DNA of 64,000 nt from JTS-RE37 sp041744575 (lineage in GTDB: Bacteria; Bacteroidota; Bacteroidia; Flavobacteriales; Flavobacteriaceae): assembly GCA_041744575.1 (NCBI GenBank), contig JBGTKP010000057.1:1-64000 (forward strand), read 5' to 3'. Shown in pieces: positions 27,751-37,411 of the stretch (position 1 is the stretch's first letter; every line of letters begins with the position of its first letter). Under the pieces are notes generated by a model. It was not told the origin of the DNA, did no database searches, and worked only from the letters and a program-made list of their open reading frames with translations. The position numbers and the translations under genes were made by a program.

Positions 27751-27778
27751 AAAAACCGCAGAATCAGCTGCGGTTTTT
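27751..27778 (+). terminator. Bidirectional rho-independent terminator
   Basis: A perfect 11-bp inverted repeat (aaaaaccgcag / ctgcggttttt, loop of 6 nt) lies between the convergent prfC and DUF3467 genes. A-run and T-run on the two flanks let it work on both strands. Confidence 0.9.
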
Positions 27779-27784
27779 ATTTGC

Positions 27785-28096
27785 TTACGCTTCCCCGGTC
27801 GGACCAAAATTAAGTGGTATGGAGGGGAGCTCATAATCTTTGATGGTGCCATGTGCGTTTTCAAATCGCTGCACATTATCATTGAGTGCCTTCAGGAATT
27901 TTTTAGCATGTTGTGGTGTCAGTACAATTCTGCTTTTGACTTTGGCCTTTGGCGCTCCCGGCATCATGCTAATAAAATCGATCACAAATTCTGATACCGA
28001 ATGATTGATGATCGCCAGATTGGAATAGATTCCCTCTGCGGTCTTCTCATCCAGTTCAATATTAATTTGTTTTTGTTTTTCTTCCTTTTTTCCCAT
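27785..28096 (-). CDS. DUF3467 domain protein
   Basis: A small cytosolic protein of 103 residues with the DUF3467 pattern (INIELDEKTAEGIYSNLAIINHSVSEFVIDF, then SRIVLTPQHAKKFLKALNDN). It is widespread in Bacteroidetes and its function is unknown. It lies directly downstream of rpoC in the same orientation, 64 nt away, separated by a strong 10-bp hairpin. It may be expressed by read-through from the rpoBC operon. ATG 28096 was preferred to 28102 because MGKKEEK is the usual type of N-terminus. Confidence 0.85.
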   Translation of the reverse strand: MGKKEEKQKQINIELDEKTAEGIYSNLAIINHSVSEFVIDFISMMPGAPKAKVKSRIVLTPQHAKKFLKALNDNVQRFENAHGTIKDYELPSIPLNFGPTGEA

Positions 28097-28128
28097 AAAC
28101 AATAGGTGTTCGGGATGATTTAATAAGT

Positions 28129-28152
28129 GGCTCCCGGGGATACCCGGGAGCC
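28129..28152 (-). terminator. Strong hairpin after rpoC
   Basis: A perfect 10-bp GC-rich inverted repeat (ggctcccggg / cccgggagcc, 4-nt loop) directly follows the rpoC stop. On the minus strand it is followed only by an A/T-mixed sequence, not a T-run. It may therefore be a weak terminator or a stabilising or processing structure before DUF3467. Confidence 0.6.
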
Positions 28153-28160
28153 GCCTTCAA

Positions 28161-31100
28161 TTAAAATTTCAATTCTTCCTTACGAGCCATGATCTCATCG
28201 TATTCTTCCTTGGAACCTACAATGATATTTTCATAATCCCGCATCCCTGTACCTGCCGGTATTTTATGACCGACAATCACATTCTCCTTAAGACCTTCCA
28301 GCAGATCAATTTTACCGCTAACCGCTGCCTCATTCAGCACCTTTGTGGTTTCCTGGAAGGAAGCCGCAGAGATAAAGGACTTGGTTTGCAGGGAAGCTCT
28401 GGTGATCCCCTGTAAAATGGGGGTCGCCGTAGCAGCTACTGCATCCCTGGCAGTGACAAGCGACTTATCTGTCCGCTTAAGGATGGAATTTTCATCCCTC
28501 AGATCCCTTGCTGTAATGATCTGACCTGCCTTAAGGTTTACTGATTCCCCTGAATCGATGACCACTTTCTTGCCGAAAATCTCATCATTCTCCTCGATAA
28601 AATCATCCTTATGGACCAATTGGTTTTCGAGGAAGATGGTATCTCCCGGATCTTCTATCTGGACCTTGCGCATCATCTGACGTACGACAACTTCAAAATG
28701 CTTGTCATTAATCTTCACCCCCTGCAACCGGTATACTTCCTGAACCTCATTTACAAGGTACTGTTGTACTGCAGACGGGCCTTTGATAGCCAGAATATCT
28801 TCAGGTGTTATTGAACCATCTGACAATGGCATCCCCGCCCGTACATAATCATTTTCCTGAACCAGGATTTGATTGGAGAGTTTTACAAGATATTTCTTGA
28901 TCTCTCCCAATTTGGATTCGATAATGATCTCGCGGTTACCTCTTTTGATCTTGCCGAAGGAAACTACTCCGTCAATCTCCGAAACTACCGCCGGATTTGA
29001 AGGGTTTCGCGCTTCAAATAGCTCCGTGACCCTTGGCAGACCTCCAGTAATGTCACCTGTCTTGGCAGATTTCCTTGGAATTTTAACAAGGGTTTTGCCT
29101 TCCTTGATCTTATCGCCGTCATCCACCATCAGGTGAGAACCAACGGGAAGATTATAACTTCTGAGTACATCATCCTTGGAATTTTTAATAAGCAGGGTAG
29201 GAATAAGCTTTTTGTTCCTTGATTCAGAAATGACCTTTTCCTGAAATCCTGTCTGTTCATCAATTTCCACCTGATAGGTAATTCCCTGTTCAATATTCTC
29301 ATAAGCAATTTTACCCGGGAATTCTGATACGATAACTCCGTTGTAAGGGTCCCACTGACATATGACCTCTCCCTTTTGTACCTTATCCCCGTTCATCACA
29401 AACAATTGTGAACCGTAAGGAATGTTATTGGTGCTTAAGGTAATACCGGTCTTGGCATCCACCACCTTTATTTCAGAAGTCCTTGATATGACAATTTCTG
29501 AAGTCTTTCCATCCGCGGCTTGTCCTTTCACTGTCCTCAAATCCTCAATTTCGGCGACCCCACTAAATTTGGCCTCAAGTTTACTGTCTTCAGAGATATT
29601 CCCTGCGATACCACCAACGTGGAAAGTCCTTAGTGTCAACTGTGTACCAGGTTCTCCAATAGATTGTGCAGCCACAACACCTACGGCTTCCCCGCGTTGC
29701 ACCATTTTGTTTGTGGACAGGTTTCGGCCGTAACATTTGGCACAGATCCCCTTTTGAGCCTCACAGGTGAGGGCAGATCGCACTTCTACTTTTTCTATAG
29801 GTGATACCTCAATTTTTCTCACATCCGCCTCAAGGATTTCCTGGCCGGCAGTCAGGAGGAACGCTTCCGTAAGAGGATCATATACATCATGAAGGGAAAC
29901 CCTTCCGAGTATGCGCTCCCCGAGGGTTTCAACCACTTCTTCATTCTTCTTAAGCGCCTCTACAAGGATGCCACGCAACGTACCACAGTCTTCGATGTTT
30001 ACGATAACATCCTGTGACACGTCTACCAAACGACGGGTAAGGTATCCTGCATCCGCAGTCTTAAGCGCTGTATCGGCCAATCCCTTTCTGGCACCGTGTG
30101 TAGATATAAAGTACTCCAGAATGGACAGACCTTCCTTAAAGTTGGAGAGGATCGGGTTTTCAATAATCTCACCCCCGCCTGCTGTCGATTTTTTCGGTTT
30201 TGCCATCAAGCCCCTCATTCCGGTCAACTGCCTTATCTGTTCTTTGGAACCCCTTGCTCCGGAATCGAGCATCATGTACACAGAATTGAATCCCTGCTGA
30301 TCTTCCCGGATATTTTTCATCGCGAGTTCGGTTAGCATGGCATTGGTAGACGTCCATACATCAATTACCTGATTATAGCGCTCATTATTGGTTATGAGCC
30401 CCATATTGTAATTCATCATGATTCCGTCAACCTGTTCATTGGCATCGGCGATCATAGCTGGTTTCTCTTCAGGGATGATAATATCACCAAGACTGAATGA
30501 CAAGCCGCCTTTAAATGCAAATTCGTATCCCATCGTCTTGATCATGTCAAGAAAGTCTGAAGTTGTAGGCACATCGGTAACGGCGAGGATCTTCCCGATG
30601 ATATCCCGGAGGGATTTCTTGTTCAGGACCTCATTGATGTATCCGGCCTGTTCAGGTACTACCATATTGAAAAGTACCCTTCCGACCGTGGTCTCAATGA
30701 TTTTATTTGCCAGTTTACCTTCTTCATTAAAGTCCTTCGCCCTTACCTTGATAGTGGCGTTAAGGTCTACTTTTCCCTCATTAAAGGCAATGACCACTTC
30801 TTCTGAGGAATAAAAGGTCAGTCCTTCTCCTTTAACTTTGACATCGGCGGTCGAAACCCGTTCTTTGGTCATGTAATACAACCCGAGAACCATATCCTGC
30901 GAAGGTACGGTGATCGGGGAACCGTTGGCCGGATTCAATATATTGTGTGAAGCCAGCATCAGTAATTGAGACTCAAGAATGGCCTCGGGGCCAAGAGGAA
31001 GGTGTACAGCCATCTGATCCCCGTCAAAATCCGCATTAAATGCAGTACAAACAAGGGGGTGCAGTCGGATCGCTTTCCCTTCAATCAATTTAGGTTGAAA

Positions 31101-32459
31101 TGCCTGGATACCAAGCCTGTGCAGGGTCGGGGCGCGATTGAGCAGCACCGGATGTCCCTTCAGTACATTTTCAAGAATATCCCAAACAACCGGCTCTTTT
31201 TTATCAATGATCTTTTTGGCCGATTTGACTGTTTTGACAATACCCCGTTCAATCAGTTTTCTGATTACAAAAGGCTTATACAATTCCGCTGCCATATCTT
31301 TTGGCAGACCACATTCATATAATTTCATTTCGGGACCAACCACGATAACAGAACGCGCAGAATAATCCACCCTTTTTCCCAAAAGGTTCTGTCGGAACCG
31401 CCCTTGTTTCCCTTTCAGAGAATCGGAAAGTGATTTCAATGGTCTGTTCGATTCCGTTTTTACTGCGGAAGCTTTTCTTGTATTGTCAAACAGAGAATCG
31501 ACTGCTTCCTGAAGCATGCGCTTCTCATTCCGCAAAATCACTTCGGGAGCCTTGATCTCCATTAAGCGCTTCAGACGGTTGTTCCTTATAATTACCCTGC
31601 GGTAAAGATCGTTCAAATCTGATGTGGCGAACCGACCTCCGTCCAAAGGCACCAGTGGTCTTAACTCAGGTGGGATGACAGGTATTACCTTCATGATCAT
31701 CCACTCCGGTTTATTTTCTCTGTTGTCCTGCGACTCCCGAAGCGCTTCCACTACCTGAAGCCTCTTTAACGCTTCTGTTTTACGTTGCTTGGAGGTTTCC
31801 ATATTCGCCTTATGCCTAAGGTCATAGGAAAGTTCCGTCAGGTTGATCCTGGCCAATAAATCAATAAGACACTCCGCCCCCATTTTGGCAATGAACTTAT
31901 TGGGGTCGGCCTCGTCCAGATATTGATTTTCAGGGGGTATAGTATCCAGAATATTCAGATATTCCTCTTCCGTCAGGAAGTCCATTTTCTGTATTTCCTC
32001 ACCTTCAATCCCTTTGGCAATTCCGGGTTGAATGACCACATAACGTTCATAATAGATGATCATGTCCAGTTTTTTGGACGGAAGGCCCAGTAGATATCCT
32101 ATTTTATTAGGCAGGGACCGAAAATACCAGATATGGGCAACAGGAACTACCAGGTTGATGTGACCTACCCTGTCTCTCCTTACCTTTTTCTCTGTAACCT
32201 CCACCCCGCAACGATCGCATACTATCCCACGGTAACGGATCCTTTTATATTTTCCACAAGCGCATTCATAGTCCTTTACAGGCCCAAAAATACGCTCACA
32301 GAATAGTCCATCACGTTCCGGTTTATGGGTCCTGTAATTGATCGTTTCCGGCTTTAAAACTTCCCCTCTCGACTCTGCCAGGATGGATTCCGGGGAGGCC
32401 AAGCCAATAGAAATTTTATCAAACCTTTTTATCGTATTAGAATCTTTAAGTCTAGCCAT
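28161..32459 (-). CDS. rpoC: DNA-directed RNA polymerase beta' subunit
   Basis: The 1432-residue catalytic subunit of RNA polymerase. The N-terminal zinc site is visible (CACGKYKRIRYRGIVCDRC, about 65-85), the active-site magnesium loop NADFDGDQMAVH at about 472-483, and the second zinc cluster CEAQKGICAKC. The length is normal for Bacteroidetes. It follows rpoB after 45 nt and is the last essential gene of the tuf-secE-nusG-rpl-rpoBC block. Confidence 0.98.
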   Translation of the reverse strand: MARLKDSNTIKRFDKISIGLASPESILAESRGEVLKPETINYRTHKPERDGLFCERIFGPVKDYECACGKYKRIRYRGIVCDRCGVEVTEKKVRRDRVGHINLVVPVAHIWYFRSLPNKIGYLLGLPSKKLDMIIYYERYVVIQPGIAKGIEGEEIQKMDFLTEEEYLNILDTIPPENQYLDEADPNKFIAKMGAECLIDLLARINLTELSYDLRHKANMETSKQRKTEALKRLQVVEALRESQDNRENKPEWMIMKVIPVIPPELRPLVPLDGGRFATSDLNDLYRRVIIRNNRLKRLMEIKAPEVILRNEKRMLQEAVDSLFDNTRKASAVKTESNRPLKSLSDSLKGKQGRFRQNLLGKRVDYSARSVIVVGPEMKLYECGLPKDMAAELYKPFVIRKLIERGIVKTVKSAKKIIDKKEPVVWDILENVLKGHPVLLNRAPTLHRLGIQAFQPKLIEGKAIRLHPLVCTAFNADFDGDQMAVHLPLGPEAILESQLLMLASHNILNPANGSPITVPSQDMVLGLYYMTKERVSTADVKVKGEGLTFYSSEEVVIAFNEGKVDLNATIKVRAKDFNEEGKLANKIIETTVGRVLFNMVVPEQAGYINEVLNKKSLRDIIGKILAVTDVPTTSDFLDMIKTMGYEFAFKGGLSFSLGDIIIPEEKPAMIADANEQVDGIMMNYNMGLITNNERYNQVIDVWTSTNAMLTELAMKNIREDQQGFNSVYMMLDSGARGSKEQIRQLTGMRGLMAKPKKSTAGGGEIIENPILSNFKEGLSILEYFISTHGARKGLADTALKTADAGYLTRRLVDVSQDVIVNIEDCGTLRGILVEALKKNEEVVETLGERILGRVSLHDVYDPLTEAFLLTAGQEILEADVRKIEVSPIEKVEVRSALTCEAQKGICAKCYGRNLSTNKMVQRGEAVGVVAAQSIGEPGTQLTLRTFHVGGIAGNISEDSKLEAKFSGVAEIEDLRTVKGQAADGKTSEIVISRTSEIKVVDAKTGITLSTNNIPYGSQLFVMNGDKVQKGEVICQWDPYNGVIVSEFPGKIAYENIEQGITYQVEIDEQTGFQEKVISESRNKKLIPTLLIKNSKDDVLRSYNLPVGSHLMVDDGDKIKEGKTLVKIPRKSAKTGDITGGLPRVTELFEARNPSNPAVVSEIDGVVSFGKIKRGNREIIIESKLGEIKKYLVKLSNQILVQENDYVRAGMPLSDGSITPEDILAIKGPSAVQQYLVNEVQEVYRLQGVKINDKHFEVVVRQMMRKVQIEDPGDTIFLENQLVHKDDFIEENDEIFGKKVVIDSGESVNLKAGQIITARDLRDENSILKRTDKSLVTARDAVAATATPILQGITRASLQTKSFISAASFQETTKVLNEAAVSGKIDLLEGLKENVIVGHKIPAGTGMRDYENIIVGSKEEYDEIMARKEELKF

Positions 32460-32504
32460 AATGCCAATAGTGATAATAAATTAATAGTGTTACAAGAACT
32501 TTGA

Positions 32505-35500
32505 TTATTCTTCCAGACGGATGTCCAAACCTAATCCCTTAAGTTCGTGCATCAATACATTGAAAGATTCCGGTAGGCCGGGTTCAGGCATTGTTTCTCC
32601 TTTGACGATCGATTCATAGGTTTTAGCCCTGCCTATAACATCATCCGACTTTACCGTGAGGATTTCCCTGAGCGTTGCGGACGCGCCATATGCTTCCAGT
32701 GCCCAAACTTCCATTTCGCCAAATCGCTGCCCGCCAAATTGTGCTTTTCCCCCAAGAGGCTGCTGCGTGATAAGAGAATAGGGACCTATCGACCTGGCGT
32801 GCATTTTATCATCCACCATGTGGCCCAGTTTCAGCATGTAGATTACCCCGACTGTTGCAGGCTGATCAAACCGCTGCCCGGTTCCACCGTCATACAGATA
32901 GGTATGTCCGTATCTCGGAACCCCTGCCTCATCAGTCAATGCATTGATCTGATCAAGGGTGGCTCCATCAAAGATAGGAGTGGCGAAATTCTTTCCAAGG
33001 TTCTGGCCTGCCCATCCTAAAACGGTCTCATAGATCTGACCAATGTTCATCCTGGAAGGTACACCCAGCGGATTCAAAACGATGTCCACAGGTGTTCCGT
33101 CCTCCAGGAAAGGCATGTCTTCCTGTCTTACGATACGGGCAACAATCCCTTTGTTTCCATGACGGCCAGCCATCTTATCCCCGACTTTTAGCTTCCTCTT
33201 TTTGGCTATATAGACCTTGGCAAGCTTCATTATCCCCGCAGGGAGTTCATCCCCGACGGAGATTGTGAATTTATCCCTCCGAAGATTTCCCTGAAGGTCA
33301 TTCAATTTGATCTTATAGTTGTGAAGAAGATCTGCCACAAGTACGTTTGTCTCTTTGTCCGTAGTCCAGCTTCCGCTGACCAAATGGGCAAAATCGTCCA
33401 CGGCATTAAGCATCTTCATCGAATACTTCTTACCCTTTGGCAATACCTCTTCTCCCAGGTCGTTAAGTACACCCTGAGAAGTCTTGCCATTTACGATCTT
33501 GAACAGCTTATCAATTAGAATGTCCTTCAATTCCTGGAATTTTACTTCATATTCCAGCTCCAGCGCCGTAATGGCCTCTTTGTCCTCGGAACGTTTCCGC
33601 TTATCCTTAATGGAACGGGAGAACAACTTCTTATCGATAACCACCCCCTTCAGGGAAGGAGAGGCTTTCAGGGAGGCGTCTTTCACATCGCCTGCCTTAT
33701 CTCCAAAGATGGCCCTCAACAGTTTCTCCTCCGGGGTAGGATCCGATTCACCTTTCGGGGTGATCTTTCCTATCAGGATGTCTCCGGGTTTTACTTCAGC
33801 ACCTATGCGGATCATTCCATATTCATCGAGGTCCTTGGTGGCTTCCTCGGATACATTGGGAATGTCATTGGTAAGTTCCTCGGCTCCCAGTTTGGTATCC
33901 CTCACTTCCAGCGCATATTCATCTATATGGATGGAGGTGAAAATATCCTCCCTCACCACTTTTTCAGAGATCACAATGGCATCCTCAAAATTATATCCCT
34001 TCCATGGCATGAAAGCCACTTTCAGGTTCCTTCCCAGGGCCAGTTCGCCACTTTCCGTAGCGTAGCCTTCACAAAGTACCTGTCCTTTCTTCACCTTATC
34101 GCCTTTTCTGACAATAGGTTTCAGGTTGATGCTGGTGCCCTGATTCGTCTTGCGGAATTTCACCAGTTCATAGGTCTTGGAATCATCCTCAAAACTGACC
34201 AGTTGCTCCTGTTCCGAACGTTTATATGTGATCTTGATCTGCTTGGCATCCACATATTCTATTACCCCATCCCCTTCGGCATTGATAAGGACCCTCGAAT
34301 CTGAGGCAACCTGCCTCTCGAGTCCAGTACCAACTATGGGTGCCTGAGGTTTAAGCAGGGGGACTGCCTGCCGCATCATGTTTGATCCCATCAATGCCCT
34401 GTTCGCATCATCATGCTCCAGGAAAGGGATCAGTGAAGCGGAAATGGATGCGATCTGATTGGGAGCGACGTCGGTATAATTGACCTCCGCTGCATCAACC
34501 ACCGGAAAGTCACCTTCCTCCCTTGCGATTACCTTTTCCTGATCAATGGTTCCGTTATCCTTCAGCGGGATGTTGGCCTGAGAAATCTTCATCCCCTCTT
34601 CTTCCTCTGCGCTCAGATAGACAAAATCCTTGGTATCAACCTTGCCTTTACTTACCTTTCTGTAGGGAGTTTCCAGGAATCCCATAGGATTCACTTTGGC
34701 GAAAACCGATAAAGATGAAATCAAGCCGATATTAGGCCCTTCCGGGGTTTCTATAGGACAAAGGCGTCCGTAATGCGTATAATGGACGTCCCTTACCTCA
34801 AATCCGGCCCGTTCCCTTGACAAACCTCCCGGTCCCAGCGCTGATAAACGTCGCTTGTGCGTAATCTCCGCCAGGGGATTGGTCTGATCCATGAACTGGG
34901 ACAACTGATTTGTCCCGAAAAAAGAATTGATAACGGAAGAGAGGGTCTTGGCATTGATCAGGTCAATCGGGGTAAAGACCTCATTATCCCTGACATTCAT
35001 CCGTTCCCTGATGGTCCGTGCCATCCGCGCCAGTCCAACTCCGAACTGGGACGACAATTGTTCTCCAACGGTTCTGACCCTTCTGTTGGAAAGGTGATCA
35101 ATGTCATCAATCTCTGCCTTGGAATTGATCAGCTCAATCAGATATTTGATGATGGTGATGATGTCTTCCTTGGTCAGGACCTGTTTGTCCATCCCTATTT
35201 CCAGGCCTAATTTTTTATTCATCCTGTAGCGACCCACCTCTCCGAGGTTGTACCTCTGATCCGAGAAAAATAACTTATCGATAATTCCCCGGGCAGTTTC
35301 CTCATCCGGTGGCTCGGCATTCCGCAACTGCCTGTAGATATGTTCCACGGCTTCCTTTTCAGAATTGGTAGGATCTTTTTGCAGCGTATTGTGAATGATC
35401 GCATAATCACTTTGTGCGTTGTTTTCCTTGTGAAGCAAAATGGTTTTCACATCGGTATCCACAATCTGGTCAATATGTTCCTTTTCCAGGATCGTATCCC

Positions 35501-36314
35501 GGTCGAGTACAATCTCATTCCGCTCTATAGAAACAACTTCACCAGTATCTTCATCCACAAAATCCTCATGCCAGGTATTCAATACCCTGGCGGCCAGCTT
35601 TCGGCCGAGAATTTTCTTCAACCCTGCCTTTGAAACCTTTACTTCCTCAGACAGGTCAAATATCTCCAGGATGTCCTTATCCCTCTCAAAACCAATGGCT
35701 CTGAACAAAGTGGTTACAGGCAATTTCTTCTTCCGGTCAATATAAGCGTACATCACGCTGTTGATATCGGTTGCGAATTCTATCCATGATCCTTTAAATG
35801 GAATGACCCTGGCCGAATAAAGCTTGGTACCATTGGCGTGGAATGACTGACCGAAAAATACGCCGGGTGATCTGTGTAACTGGGAAACTACCACGCGTTC
35901 GGCCCCATTGATTACAAAAGTACCGCTGGGGGTCATATAGGGAATTGTTCCCAGATAGACATCCTGAACGATGGTCTCAAAGTCTTCATGCTCCGGATCA
36001 GTACAAAATAATTTTAATCTTGCCTTAAGGGGCACGCTGTATGTTAGCCCGCGCTCAATACATTCCTGAATGGAATATCTGGGCGGATCTATGAAGTAGT
36101 CGAGAAACTCCAGCACGAACTGGTTCCTGGTATCCGTAATCGGGAAGTTTTCCATGAAGGTATTGTAGAGACCTTCATTGCCCCTTTCATCAGATTTTGT
36201 TTCAAGCTGAAAAAAATCTTGAAACGACTTAATCTGAATGTCCAGGAAATCCGGGTAATCCGGTATGTTCTTAGCGGATGCGAAACTTACTCTTTCAGTC
36301 TGTTTTGTGAACAT
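32505..36314 (-). CDS. rpoB: DNA-directed RNA polymerase beta subunit
   Basis: The 1269-residue beta subunit. The rifampicin-binding segment at about 465-500 (QLSQFMDQTNPLAEITHKRR, then LSALGPGGLS) keeps the residues found in sensitive enzymes at the D516, H526 and S531 positions of E. coli, so no rifampicin-resistance change is seen. The C-terminal HMVDDKMHARSIGPYSL and QPLGGKAQFGGQRFGEMEVWALEAYG blocks are intact. It is preceded by a 127-nt gap after rplL that contains a hairpin. Confidence 0.98.
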   Translation of the reverse strand: MFTKQTERVSFASAKNIPDYPDFLDIQIKSFQDFFQLETKSDERGNEGLYNTFMENFPITDTRNQFVLEFLDYFIDPPRYSIQECIERGLTYSVPLKARLKLFCTDPEHEDFETIVQDVYLGTIPYMTPSGTFVINGAERVVVSQLHRSPGVFFGQSFHANGTKLYSARVIPFKGSWIEFATDINSVMYAYIDRKKKLPVTTLFRAIGFERDKDILEIFDLSEEVKVSKAGLKKILGRKLAARVLNTWHEDFVDEDTGEVVSIERNEIVLDRDTILEKEHIDQIVDTDVKTILLHKENNAQSDYAIIHNTLQKDPTNSEKEAVEHIYRQLRNAEPPDEETARGIIDKLFFSDQRYNLGEVGRYRMNKKLGLEIGMDKQVLTKEDIITIIKYLIELINSKAEIDDIDHLSNRRVRTVGEQLSSQFGVGLARMARTIRERMNVRDNEVFTPIDLINAKTLSSVINSFFGTNQLSQFMDQTNPLAEITHKRRLSALGPGGLSRERAGFEVRDVHYTHYGRLCPIETPEGPNIGLISSLSVFAKVNPMGFLETPYRKVSKGKVDTKDFVYLSAEEEEGMKISQANIPLKDNGTIDQEKVIAREEGDFPVVDAAEVNYTDVAPNQIASISASLIPFLEHDDANRALMGSNMMRQAVPLLKPQAPIVGTGLERQVASDSRVLINAEGDGVIEYVDAKQIKITYKRSEQEQLVSFEDDSKTYELVKFRKTNQGTSINLKPIVRKGDKVKKGQVLCEGYATESGELALGRNLKVAFMPWKGYNFEDAIVISEKVVREDIFTSIHIDEYALEVRDTKLGAEELTNDIPNVSEEATKDLDEYGMIRIGAEVKPGDILIGKITPKGESDPTPEEKLLRAIFGDKAGDVKDASLKASPSLKGVVIDKKLFSRSIKDKRKRSEDKEAITALELEYEVKFQELKDILIDKLFKIVNGKTSQGVLNDLGEEVLPKGKKYSMKMLNAVDDFAHLVSGSWTTDKETNVLVADLLHNYKIKLNDLQGNLRRDKFTISVGDELPAGIMKLAKVYIAKKRKLKVGDKMAGRHGNKGIVARIVRQEDMPFLEDGTPVDIVLNPLGVPSRMNIGQIYETVLGWAGQNLGKNFATPIFDGATLDQINALTDEAGVPRYGHTYLYDGGTGQRFDQPATVGVIYMLKLGHMVDDKMHARSIGPYSLITQQPLGGKAQFGGQRFGEMEVWALEAYGASATLREILTVKSDDVIGRAKTYESIVKGETMPEPGLPESFNVLMHELKGLGLDIRLEE

Positions 36315-36381
36315 CTATGGACAATTTTGAACGTGAATATTAGTGTGGGTGAGTATATACCTGTATATACTGTTATAAACG

Positions 36382-36420
36382 GGTTTAGGCCTAGCCGTAA
36401 AATACGGGAAGACCTAAACC
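36382..36420 (-). promoter_or_regulatory. Hairpin in the rplL-rpoB intergenic region
   Basis: The inverted repeat ggtttagg / cctaaacc (36382-36389 with 36413-36420) encloses a smaller complementary pair (ccgt / acgg). No T-run follows on the minus strand. In E. coli the same intergenic position carries a partial attenuator and an RNase III site, so a similar adjusting role is possible here. That is inference from position only. Confidence 0.5.
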
Positions 36421-36441
36421 AAAACCATATGGTCCTTGCAA

Positions 36442-36828
36442 TTATTTAAGCTCAACTTCTGCTCCTGCTTCTTCAAGTGATTTTTTAATGCCTTCGGCTT
36501 CATCTTTGGAAACACCTTCCTTTACAGCCTTGGGAGCGCTATCAACTATGTCCTTGGCATCTTTCAGGCCGAGACCGGTTAATTCCTTAACCAATTTCAC
36601 AACGGCCAGCTTTGAGCCGCCGGCTGCCTTAAGGATGACATCGAATTCAGTTTTTTCTTCTGCAGCTTCACCACCATCTCCTCCTGCGGAAGCTCCGCCA
36701 GCGGCCACAGTCACTGCCGCAGCAGCAGGCTCAATACCGTATTCTTCTTTTAATATGACAGCCAATTCATTTACTTCCTTTACGGTTAAATTGACCAACT
36801 GTTCTGCGAAATCTTTTAAATCTGCCAT
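36442..36828 (-). CDS. rplL: 50S ribosomal protein L7/L12 (bL12)
   Basis: The 128-residue stalk protein. It has an N-terminal dimerisation helix, an Ala/Gly-rich hinge (AAAAVTVAAGGASAGGDGG) and the conserved C-terminal factor-binding domain (AVVKLVKELTGLGLKDAKDIVD). It recruits translational GTPases to the ribosome. It lies 50 nt after rplJ in the rplJL-rpoBC arrangement. Confidence 0.97.
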   Translation of the reverse strand: MADLKDFAEQLVNLTVKEVNELAVILKEEYGIEPAAAAVTVAAGGASAGGDGGEAAEEKTEFDVILKAAGGSKLAVVKLVKELTGLGLKDAKDIVDSAPKAVKEGVSKDEAEGIKKSLEEAGAEVELK

Positions 36829-36878
36829 TTGTCTATCGTTTAATAAAATTTAAAATTATACTGGTTTATAGTGCGCAT

Positions 36879-37394
36879 TTACTTTTCGGAAAGGGTCTTT
36901 AGAATCCCAGCCAGTTTGCCGCCGCCGGACTTCAAACCGGAGATGACATTCTTAATAGGGGACTGCAAAAGACCAATGATCTCTCCGACCATTTCCTCTT
37001 TTGATTTGATATTTATAAGGGCATCAAGTTGTTCGTCGCCAATGTAAATAGCTTCTGCGATAAAAGCACCTTTCAAAAGGGGTTTATTCGACTTTTTCCT
37101 GAAAGTCTTGATCAGTTTTGCCGGGGCATTTCCAACTTCGGCAAACATAAGTGAGGTGTTTCCGGAAAGTACATCGGGTAGCTCCCCAAATTCCTTATCC
37201 GATGCCTCCATGGCCTTCGCCAGCAATGTGTTCTTTACCACAGAAAGCTTGATATTCGCCTTAAAGCAGGCCCTTCGTAAATCCGAAGTGGCTTGTGCGT
37301 TGAGTCCGGAAATATCTGCCAGGTAAATGGTACTGCTATCAGCAAGCTTAGACGTCAAATCCTCTATAACTGTTGCCTTTTCTTCTTTTGTCAT
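36879..37394 (-). CDS. rplJ: 50S ribosomal protein L10 (uL10)
   Basis: The 171-residue stalk base protein that holds the L7/L12 dimers. The N-terminal RNA-binding domain (MTKEEKATVIEDLTSKL, then LRRACFKANIKLSVVKNTL) and a C-terminal helix for L12 binding are visible. The L10-L12 complex often represses its own mRNA. The 17-nt gap to rplA leaves little room for a leader of the E. coli type. Confidence 0.96.
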   Translation of the reverse strand: MTKEEKATVIEDLTSKLADSSTIYLADISGLNAQATSDLRRACFKANIKLSVVKNTLLAKAMEASDKEFGELPDVLSGNTSLMFAEVGNAPAKLIKTFRKKSNKPLLKGAFIAEAIYIGDEQLDALINIKSKEEMVGEIIGLLQSPIKNVISGLKSGGGKLAGILKTLSEK

Positions 37395-37411
37395 GTTACG
37401 ATCTTTTACAG

